From: JBBRLG01 sp038231495
GTDB lineage: Bacteria > Planctomycetota > Planctomycetia > Gemmatales > Gemmataceae
Direction: 5' to 3'
Length of the DNA: 8,000 bases
NCBI GenBank assembly: GCA_038231495.1
Contig: JBBRLG010000355.1
Coordinates: forward strand, 1 to 8,000
Below the pieces are notes generated by a model. The model was given only the letters and a program-made list of their open reading frames with translations, made no database searches and had not been told where the DNA came from. Shown piece after piece: positions 1 to 6,086 of this stretch (the first letter of the stretch is position 1; the number at the start of each line of letters is the position of its first letter). The position numbers and the translations under genes are program-made.

Positions 1-161
1 GTGAACACCTGCTCGCGCCAAGTGGCGCCCTCTTCGCGCAGCGCCGCTTCCAGCCGTTCTTCGGACAGCACGTCGGCGAAGGTGGAGGCGTCGGCCTGGG
101 CGAATTGGGCGCGGAGGGTTTCGATCTGGCGGCGGCGCGAACGTCGGTTAGAATGGCGCAT
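1..161 (-). CDS. IS4-like transposase, N-terminal part (runs off the left edge)
   Basis: The minus strand reads from ATG at 161-159 into the window edge, giving 53 codons. The product begins MRHSNRRSRRRQIETL and continues through FADVLSEERLEAAL to WREQVF. A basic N-terminus followed by FADVLSEER..LREEGATWRE matches, from memory, the start of IS4-type transposases that are abundant in Gemmata-like planctomycetes. The catalytic DDE core would lie beyond the edge, so activity cannot be judged. A strong SD, AAGGAGG, lies at 168-174 (minus sense), six bases before the ATG, and fixes the start. The end of the element should lie between this gene and the Rhs-like fragment, but no terminal repeat could be defined. 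Transposase is the best reading; any protein sharing this short N-terminus remains possible. Confidence 0.65.
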   Translation of the reverse strand, partial: MRHSNRRSRRRQIETLRAQFAQADASTFADVLSEERLEAALREEGATWREQVF

Positions 162-223
162 CGGAGACCTCCTTGTCGGGGGTAGGTTGAAGTACCCGTA
201 TTCTCAGACGAAGGAGGTCTCCG
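162..223. repeat. 13-bp inverted repeat carrying two SD sequences
   Basis: CGGAGACCTCCTT at 162-174 and AAGGAGGTCTCCG at 211-223 are perfect reverse complements, separated by 36 bases. Each arm is the SD of the gene that reads outward from it: the transposase to the left (ATG at 161) and the Rhs-like fragment to the right (GTG at 223). A transcript crossing the whole interval would pair the SD with the other arm, whereas one starting in the 36-base spacer would leave it free. No clear promoter is visible in the spacer. The repeat is seen directly; any regulatory role is inference. Confidence 0.7.
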
Positions 224-758
224 TGTCTATACCGTTTCTGGACTTCGGGTTACGGCTCCAGGAAGTGCCATTCGTGTCAGGAACCTTAAAATTTGGCGTC
301 AACGGCAGCGTGAGGGTCTGCGCCGACGACGGCCTGGGTTCCGCCGGGTTCGGCGTCCCCTGGGGCCAAAAACGCGGCTGGACCAACGCCTTCAACCCCA
401 ACAGCTTCAACGGTTCGGGCATGATGGATAGCCAGTTGCCCTACTTGCTCCAGGTCGACGGACTCACCAATAACAAGGTCGTCGCGGTGACCAGCGCCAC
501 CAACGCCCGCTACTTCGACCTCGTGAACGGCGTCTACGTCCCCCACTTTTATGTCCAGGACAAGCTCGTCTACGACGCCGTCGCCGGTGAGTTCGTCCTG
601 ACCGACACCAAGGGCGACCAGATCCGCTTCTACGACTTCACCGGCAGCCTCCTGCCGCAGCAAGGCCAGTTCAAGAGCTTCACCGATCCGGACGGCCACG
701 CCACCACCGGCTTCACCACCACCCTCCGCGCGGACGGCAAGCCGGACCACACGCAGCG

Positions 759-762
<4 letters not shown>
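223..762 (+). pseudogene. Rhs/YD-repeat-type protein, truncated N-terminal fragment
   Basis: The reading frame starting at GTG 223 gives 179 residues and is preceded by AAGGAGG at 211-217. The frame is open back to base 1, but the part before 223 is the antisense of the transposase and is not coding. Recognisable blocks are GFGVPWGQKRGWTNAF, SFNGSGMMDSQLPYLLQ, TNARYFDLVNGVYVPHF, EFVLTDTKGDQIRFYDF and FKSFTDPDGHATT. These resemble the region just before the YD repeats in planctomycete Rhs-family wall-associated proteins, which usually run to many hundreds of residues. Here no YD repeat follows: the frame ends at TGA 760-762, exactly where a receiver domain begins in another frame. No signal peptide is visible after the GTG. 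It is best read as a truncated, probably non-functional fragment. Family membership is from memory of similar proteins. Confidence 0.65.
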
Positions 763-1060
<298 letters not shown>

Positions 1061-1080
1061 CCAATACGCGGGGGGATCCG

Positions 1081-3216
1081 GTGAGCGCCGACAAGATCAA
1101 CATCCTGGTAGTCGATGACCTGCCGGAAAAGCTGCTCGTCATCCAGTCCGTGCTGGACGAGTTGGGGCAGAACGTCGTCACCGCCCGCTCCGGCGAGGAG
1201 GCGCTGCGCTGCGTCCTCGAACAGGAGTTCGCCGTCGTCCTCCTCGACGTGTACATGCCGGGGGGCATGGACGGCCTGGAAACCGCCGCCCTGATCCGCA
1301 GCCGGCGGAAGTCGGCCCACGTGCCGATCATCTTCATCACCGCCTTCACCGACGAGACCCACACGGCGCGCGGCTACTCGCTCGGCGCGGTGGATTACAT
1401 CTATGCGCCGGTCGTGCCGGACATCCTGCGCTCCAAGGTGCGCGTCTTCGTCGAGCTGTTCCGCATGACGCAGCAGGTGCGGCAGCAGGCGGACGAGCGC
1501 GTGGCCCTGGCGCGGGAGCAGGCGGCCCGCGCGGCGGCGGAAGAAGCCAACCGCCGCTCGAACTTCCTGGCCGAGGCCAGCAAGGTGCTGGCCAGCTCAC
1601 TCGACTACGAGGCAACGCTGCGCGGCCTGCTCCGCCTGGCCGTCCCCTACCTCGCCGACCTGGGCGCGATCGCCCTCACCGACGACCAGGGGCAGGTACG
1701 GCAAACGGAACTGGCCTGGGTCGATGGGGCGAACACGCCAAACACGCGCGCGATCGCCGCGCCGGAAGGGCTGCATCCGAACCTTGCCGCGGCGCTGCGC
1801 CGCGCCCTGGACACTGCGGAATCCGAGTGCCTGCCCGACGTGGCGACGGACGGCGGGGCGGGGCGCGAATGGGAAGCGCTCGACCGTGAGAGGGTCGGTT
1901 CGGAGCCGGTGCCCGACTTCGGCCTGCGCTCGGTCGTCGTCACGCCGCTGGTGGCGCGCGGGCGCGTGCTGGGGGCGCTGGCCCTGGCCATGGGGCCGTC
2001 AGGCCGCCGCTACAGCCCGTTCGACCGGGCACTGGCCGAGGACGTCGCCGGCCGGGCCGCCATCGCCATCGACAACGCGCGGCTGTACCGCGAGGTGCAG
2101 GAAGCCGACCGCCGCAAGAACGAATTCCTGTCCATGCTCGCCCACGAGTTGCGCAACCCCCTGGCCCCGATCCGCAACGCCGTCCAGCTGCTGCGTATGC
2201 GCGGCGACAACGAGCCGGAGTTGAACGCGATCCGCGACTTGATCGACCGCCAGGTGCAGCAGCTCGTTCGCCTGGTGGACGACCTGCTCGACATCTCGCG
2301 CATCACCCGCGGCAAGATCCGCCTGCAAACCGAGCCGGTGGAGGTGGCCACGGCCATCGCCCGTGCCGTCGAGACGAGCAAGCCGCTGATCGACGCCCGC
2401 AGGCACGAGCTGACCGTGACGCTGCCGACCGAGCCGCTGTGGGTGCTCGCCGACCCGGTACGGTTGGGGCAAGTGCTCGGGAATCTCTTGAACAACGCGG
2501 CGAAATACACGGAGGAAGGCGGCCGCATTTGGCTGACGGCCGCGCGCGCGGGCGGCGAAGTGGTCCTGCGCGTGCGCGACACCGGCGTCGGCATCGCCCC
2601 GGACATGCTGAACTCCGTCTTCGACCTGTTCACCCAGGCGGAGAAATCGCTGGACCGTTCGCAGGGCGGCCTGGGCATCGGCCTGACGCTGGTGCGCCGC
2701 CTGGTCGAGATGCACGGCGGCCGCGTCCAGGTCTTCAGCGCCGGCCCGAACCAGGGGAGCGAGTTTACCGTGCGGCTGCCCGTAGTGGCGGTGGACGAAC
2801 CGCCGCACGCGCCGACCAACGGCACTGCCAACGGCCTGAACGCCGCCAACTGTCGGGTGCTGGTGGTGGACGACAACCTGGACGCCGCCGACAGCCTGGC
2901 GTTGTTGCTGCGCGTGGAGGGACACGAGGTGCAAGTCTGCCACGACGGCCCGGAGGCGCTGGCGGCCGTCGATCGCTTTCACCCGGAAGTCGTGCTGCTG
3001 GACATCGGCCTGCCGGGGATGGACGGCTATGAGGTGGCCCGCCGGTTACGCGGCCGGTCCGAGACGGAAGCGGCCCTGCTGGTGGCGCTGACCGGCTACG
3101 GGCAGGAAGAGGACGTGCGTCGTTCGCTGGACGCGGGCTTCGACCACCATTTCGTCAAGCCCGCCGACCTCGCGGCCCTGTCCGCGCTGTTCGCGTCGGT
3201 GCGCGCGACGCCGTGA
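1081..3216 (+). CDS. Hybrid sensor histidine kinase (REC-GAF-HisKA-HATPase-REC)
   Basis: A 711-residue soluble two-component kinase. Domains in order are an N-terminal receiver (about 6-125: Asp12, Asp13, phospho-Asp56, Thr87), a charged helical linker (about 128-160), a GAF-like sensor (about 165-335), and a HisKA domain with phospho-His355 in LAHELRNPL. A HATPase domain follows, with N-box NLLNNAAKY (468-476), DTGVGI (500-505) and GGLGIGL (529-535), then a C-terminal receiver (about 592-710: Asp597, Asp598, phospho-Asp641, Thr671, Lys693). No membrane segment is seen, so it is cytoplasmic; what the GAF domain senses is unknown. The start is GTG 1081, with a GGGGGGA SD at 1070-1076. The longer open frame upstream only translates the heptamer repeat. 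The first receiver has YAPVVP where the conserved K-P is expected (Ala109), which suggests altered phosphorylation output; the C-terminal receiver is complete. The preceding receiver stump suggests that this gene once followed another hybrid kinase. The GAF call is weaker than the others. Confidence 0.93.
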   Translation: MSADKINILVVDDLPEKLLVIQSVLDELGQNVVTARSGEEALRCVLEQEFAVVLLDVYMPGGMDGLETAALIRSRRKSAHVPIIFITAFTDETHTARGYSLGAVDYIYAPVVPDILRSKVRVFVELFRMTQQVRQQADERVALAREQAARAAAEEANRRSNFLAEASKVLASSLDYEATLRGLLRLAVPYLADLGAIALTDDQGQVRQTELAWVDGANTPNTRAIAAPEGLHPNLAAALRRALDTAESECLPDVATDGGAGREWEALDRERVGSEPVPDFGLRSVVVTPLVARGRVLGALALAMGPSGRRYSPFDRALAEDVAGRAAIAIDNARLYREVQEADRRKNEFLSMLAHELRNPLAPIRNAVQLLRMRGDNEPELNAIRDLIDRQVQQLVRLVDDLLDISRITRGKIRLQTEPVEVATAIARAVETSKPLIDARRHELTVTLPTEPLWVLADPVRLGQVLGNLLNNAAKYTEEGGRIWLTAARAGGEVVLRVRDTGVGIAPDMLNSVFDLFTQAEKSLDRSQGGLGIGLTLVRRLVEMHGGRVQVFSAGPNQGSEFTVRLPVVAVDEPPHAPTNGTANGLNAANCRVLVVDDNLDAADSLALLLRVEGHEVQVCHDGPEALAAVDRFHPEVVLLDIGLPGMDGYEVARRLRGRSETEAALLVALTGYGQEEDVRRSLDAGFDHHFVKPADLAALSALFASVRATP

Positions 3217-3407
3217 GGGAGTTGGCAACCACTCAACGAATCCCCAGCGACCGGCGCGCCTCGGCGAGCGGGACTGTCCGACCTTGCCGTGAATCGCTTA
3301 GGCCCGCTTCAATTGCCTGACGAACGTAAAGGCTGCTGCTGGTGGTTCGCCCGGCAACCCCCTATAAATCCTGTAGTACCCCAGCGCACCGAGACGGGAG
3401 GTGGTCC

Positions 3408-3764
3408 GTGGACTTTACCAACCAACCCAGGCCGACGCAGACGCACATCACCGACCAACCGGCACCGCAACCGCTGCATCCGGCCGCCCTGCCGCCGCGC
3501 TCCGTGCGCACCCGCACCGATGTCCTCGGCTACCTCCTGCTCGTCCTCGGCGTCGGCGTCCTGACGGTCGTGATGGCGCTCGTCGGCGGCTGGCCGTTGG
3601 TGTCGATCGCCGCCTTCGTGACCGGCCTGGGCGCGATCCATTACTGGACCTGGGGCCGAAGTTTCAGCCGTAAGGTTGCCGGGGAACAGGCCGCGGATTT
3701 TCGACGGCAACTGAACGTCGATCCGAACACTCTTTCCGAAACCGAACGGCCGCGACACTACTGA
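3408..3764 (+). CDS. Small membrane protein of unknown function, two TM helices
   Basis: 118 residues from GTG 3408, with SD GGGAGG at 3396-3401 six bases upstream; the frame is open further upstream but has no better SD. I do not recognise a family. The N-terminal 36 residues are rich in Pro, Thr and Gln and look disordered. Two hydrophobic segments follow, at about 38-60 (LGYLLLVLGVGVLTVVMALV) and 63-82 (PLVSIAAFVTGLGAIHYW), joined by a Gly-Gly-Trp turn, so it is probably a helical hairpin. A basic stretch (RSFSRK, 84-89) after the second helix suggests that both ends face the cytoplasm. The C-terminal tail is polar and ends RPRHY. The 191 bases upstream hold no gene; a TATAAA at 3363-3368 could be a -10 box, but no matching -35 was found. 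It stands apart from the kinase and precedes the dehydrogenase by 63 bases, so co-transcription with the latter is possible. Confidence 0.75.
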   Translation: MDFTNQPRPTQTHITDQPAPQPLHPAALPPRSVRTRTDVLGYLLLVLGVGVLTVVMALVGGWPLVSIAAFVTGLGAIHYWTWGRSFSRKVAGEQAADFRRQLNVDPNTLSETERPRHY

Positions 3765-3814
3765 CAACGACGCCCAACCTTTCCCGGCCGCGGCCTTTCA
3801 ATACCGCGCCCGTC

Positions 3815-3827
3815 AGGGAGTCTCCCC
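3815..3827 (+). promoter_or_regulatory. RBS of the dehydrogenase gene, inside a palindrome
   Basis: AGGGAG at 3815-3820 lies seven bases before ATG 3828 and decides that start. It is part of the 11-base palindrome GGGAG-T-CTCCC (3816-3826), so the SD could pair with the bases just before the start codon. A loop of one base cannot close, so the real stem would be shorter and weak. Confidence 0.6.
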
Positions 3828-4853
3828 ATGCGAGCGATGGCATTTGCCCAGCCCGGCGGTGCGGACGTGCTGCAACTGATGGACTTGCCGGTGCCGACGC
3901 CGGAGGACGACGAAGTGCTCGTCCAGGTCAAGGCGTGCGGCCTGAACCACCTCGACGTGTGGGTGCGCAAGGGGCTGCCGACGAAAATACCCATGCCGCA
4001 CATCGGCGGCTGCGAGCCGGCCGGCGTCGTGGCCGAGGTGGGTAAGAAAGTACGCGGCCTCACGGTCGGCCAGCGCGTCCTGGTCTCCCCCGGCCAGGCC
4101 GACCGCGACTCGGACCTCGTCAATCAAAACCTCGACAACCTGGACGAATCGTTCGTCATCCACGGCTACCAAACCCAGGGCGGCTTTGCGGAGTACACCA
4201 AGGCCAAGGCGTGCGACGTGCTGCCGATCAGCGAGGCGTGGTCGTTCGCGGAGTGGGCGGCGGTGCCGTTGACGTTCGTGACGGCGTGGAACATGCTCCA
4301 CCACAAGGGCCGGGTCAAGGCCAACGACGAGGTCGTCGTCTTCGGCGCGTCGAGCGGCGTCGGCACGGCCGCGATCCAGATTGCGAAGACGGCCGGCGCG
4401 CACGTCCTGGCGGTGGCGGGGACCGACGCGAAGTTGTCGAAGGCCGAAGACCTCGGGGCGGACGTGCTAATCAACTACAACACGCAGGACGTGGCCAAGG
4501 AAGTGCGGCGGCACACGAAGGGTCACGGGGCCGACGTCGTGATCGAGCACGTCGGCGCGGCGGTGTGGCAGCAGGCGTTGCGCTGCCTGGCTCGTGACGG
4601 CCGGCTGGTGACGTGCGGCGCGACGACGGGCAGTAAGGTCGAGATCGACCTGCGGTTCTTCTTTTCTCTGCAACACAACATCCTGGGCGCCTACATGGGC
4701 ACCCGGCACGAACTGATGCAGTGTCTGAAGTTGATCGAACGGCGGGTGTTGCGGCCGGTCGTCGATTCGGTGTTCCCGCTCGAAAAGCTGCGCGAGGCCC
4801 AGGAGCGCATGGAGCGCCGCGAGATGTTTGGCAAGATTGTGGTTACGCCTTAG
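3828..4853 (+). CDS. Medium-chain dehydrogenase/reductase (alcohol dehydrogenase / quinone reductase type)
   Basis: A 341-residue cytoplasmic NAD(P)H-dependent oxidoreductase of normal length for the MDR superfamily; its substrate is unknown. The N-terminal GroES-like domain (about 1-125) has CGLNHLDVWVRKGLP (37-51) and GGCEPAGVVAEVG (60-72). The Rossmann domain has VFGASSGVGTAAIQIAK starting at 171, the nucleotide-binding glycine motif. VPLTFVTAWNML (146-157) and the ending FGKIVVTP are family hallmarks. Overall it resembles Thermus-type zinc alcohol dehydrogenases with ALNHLDVWVRKG. Unlike those, the loop at 90-123 has no cysteine, so the structural-zinc site is gone although the loop length appears unchanged. 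Where classical enzymes have G-H-E there is G-C-E (Cys62, Glu63), and Cys37 is kept, so a catalytic zinc is uncertain. A zinc-free quinone-reductase-like activity is an alternative. The gene converges on fdhE with 8 bases between the stops and no visible terminator. Confidence 0.9.
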   Translation: MRAMAFAQPGGADVLQLMDLPVPTPEDDEVLVQVKACGLNHLDVWVRKGLPTKIPMPHIGGCEPAGVVAEVGKKVRGLTVGQRVLVSPGQADRDSDLVNQNLDNLDESFVIHGYQTQGGFAEYTKAKACDVLPISEAWSFAEWAAVPLTFVTAWNMLHHKGRVKANDEVVVFGASSGVGTAAIQIAKTAGAHVLAVAGTDAKLSKAEDLGADVLINYNTQDVAKEVRRHTKGHGADVVIEHVGAAVWQQALRCLARDGRLVTCGATTGSKVEIDLRFFFSLQHNILGAYMGTRHELMQCLKLIERRVLRPVVDSVFPLEKLREAQERMERREMFGKIVVTP

Positions 4854-4861
4854 CAAAGCAG

Positions 4862-5746
4862 TTAATGAAGATAACCCCGCTCCGCGGCGGCCAGGTCGAG
4901 GTGCAGCGTGGCCGCGTCGGCGACCAGAAGCGACAGCGGCGGCAATCGCGCCAGCGTCGAAAGCGTCTTGACGTAGCCCCGGCAAACGTCGCACAGCGCG
5001 GCCCGGCAACGCGACTCTTCGCCTTCCTGGTGCAAAAAACGCAACGTCTCGTGGTCGCGGTTGTCGCACAGCGGACACCATTGCCGGGCCGCGTCCCACG
5101 ACGCCGCGCACAGCCCACAGCGTAGGTAACGCGACTGGTCCAGGCCGCGAAACTCGGCCAGCAACGGCCGGCACCCGCACGTCGGACATTCGCCCCGCCC
5201 CCAGCCGCCGCCCTCGCGCAGCGGCGCTAACGCCGTGTCCAACGCCGTGAACACGGGGAACAGCGTGTAGCGCACCAGCGCCGCCGCCAGGTCGGGGTGT
5301 AAATTCAACTCCGCGGCGCGTTCTTGCACATAGCCCGCCTGGCCCGCCGTGACCGCCTCGACCAAGGCGGCAGGGTCGAATCGGCCCTTGCTCACGGCGG
5401 TTGCCAGCGCCGCCGCGGCACCGTCGGGTTGCAGCGTCTCCAGCGCGTCACACGCCCGACACCAGCGCCGCCGGAATGCTTTGGCATCGATTGCCAGCGG
5501 TTCGCCGCGCAGCAGCGGCACGCCGGCTATCAGTTTGGCGCGGGCTTGGTCCGCTGAAAGGGAAGGCGCGTGCGGATCGTCGGGCGTGGCCGCCAGGTCG
5601 GGCAGCAGCTCGCGGAGCCAGAGGACCGGGGCGCGAAAGGTCGGGCGTTCGGCTGCGAGTCGGTCCAGCTCGACGCGGGCCTCCTCGACCGTGGGCGGGG
5701 TCTTGCGCAGGCCGCCGAACCACCTACGCAGGAAGTTCTCGGCCAC
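4862..5746 (-). CDS. fdhE: Formate dehydrogenase accessory protein FdhE
   Basis: A 294-residue cytoplasmic maturation factor. In the known family, FdhE is an iron-binding rubredoxin-like protein needed for formate dehydrogenase activity, thought to act together with FdhD on the catalytic subunit. The C-terminal half carries four CxxC motifs: CPTC (187-190), CGLC (210-213), CPLC (224-227) and CDVC (252-255), in the family context GECPTCGCRPLLAEF and SRYLRCGLCAASW. The N-terminal half is helical and variable, and contains one more pair, CRAC (96-99), that I do not know as a family feature. The start is GTG 5746, supported by a purine-rich SD (AAGGGAGG at 5751-5758, minus sense). The gene overlaps the end of the 120-residue gene upstream by 23 bases and is the last gene of the formate dehydrogenase operon. 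Length is close to that of E. coli FdhE (about 309). Confidence 0.9.
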   Translation of the reverse strand: MAENFLRRWFGGLRKTPPTVEEARVELDRLAAERPTFRAPVLWLRELLPDLAATPDDPHAPSLSADQARAKLIAGVPLLRGEPLAIDAKAFRRRWCRACDALETLQPDGAAAALATAVSKGRFDPAALVEAVTAGQAGYVQERAAELNLHPDLAAALVRYTLFPVFTALDTALAPLREGGGWGRGECPTCGCRPLLAEFRGLDQSRYLRCGLCAASWDAARQWCPLCDNRDHETLRFLHQEGEESRCRAALCDVCRGYVKTLSTLARLPPLSLLVADAATLHLDLAAAERGYLH

Positions 5747-6086
5747 GGCCCCTCCCTTCCTTCGGCGGCGGTCGCAGTGCCTCGTCGAGCAAGTGTTCCA
5801 CCCAGCCCGGCACGATCAAGGCCGTCCGCCACTCTTCCAACACCAGCGCCGCCATCGACCGCGTCGGCCCCGTCGGCGGACCTATTTCCTCGACGACTTC
5901 CATCAACACCGCCTCGACCTCGTCGGGGTCCGGGTCGCGCGCGACCAGTGCGGACAGGACGCGGCGCTTGAGGTCGAGGCCGGCGCGGTCGGCCTGCTGG
6001 TCGCGGGCGCGTTGCCGCGGCAGGGCGTCACCGGACGCCAGCAACAGCACGGCGAAGTCGCGCGGCCGCAGCGGTTCGTCGCTCAT
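5724..6086 (-). CDS. Unrecognised 120-residue protein in the formate dehydrogenase operon
   Basis: Starts at ATG 6086-6084, overlapping the stop of the NrfD gene as ATGA, and its end overlaps fdhE by 23 bases. No SD is visible before the ATG, so translation probably depends on coupling to the NrfD gene. I do not recognise a family. The protein is soluble and rich in charged helix: RPRDFAVLLLASGDAL (7-22), RDQQADRAGLDLKRRVLSAL (28-47), an acidic helix DPDEVEAVLMEVVEEIG (53-69), then MAALVLEEWRTALIVPGWVEHLLDEAL (78-104) and a Pro/Arg/Gly-rich tail. There are no cysteines, histidine motifs, signal peptide or membrane segments. Tight packing between the membrane subunit and FdhE suggests a role in assembly or regulation of the dehydrogenase, by context only. 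A longer open frame extends upstream to 6539, but it is the antiphase shadow of the NrfD gene. Confidence 0.85.
   Translation of the reverse strand: MSDEPLRPRDFAVLLLASGDALPRQRARDQQADRAGLDLKRRVLSALVARDPDPDEVEAVLMEVVEEIGPPTGPTRSMAALVLEEWRTALIVPGWVEHLLDEALRPPPKEGRGRGRELPA

Noticed and set aside
1..222. N-terminal extension of the Rhs-like frame back to GTG at position 1
   Set aside because: It is the antisense of the transposase start, composed of Ser/Arg/Ala-rich low-complexity sequence; the SD at 211-217 supports GTG 223 instead.
1999..2982. Long open frames on the minus strand opposite the kinase
   Set aside because: They are GC-rich antisense shadows of a gene with complete domain motifs, and have no motif or SD of their own.
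3253..3260. GGCGCGCC palindrome after the kinase gene, and GGCCGCGGCC at 3786-3795
   Set aside because: Short GC palindromes are expected by chance at this base composition, and neither is followed by a T-tract.
3346..3368. Promoter for the 118-residue membrane protein (TATAAA at 3363-3368)
   Set aside because: The -10-like hexamer is present, but the only -35-like sequence (TTCGCC) is 11 bases away, too close for a sigma-70 promoter.
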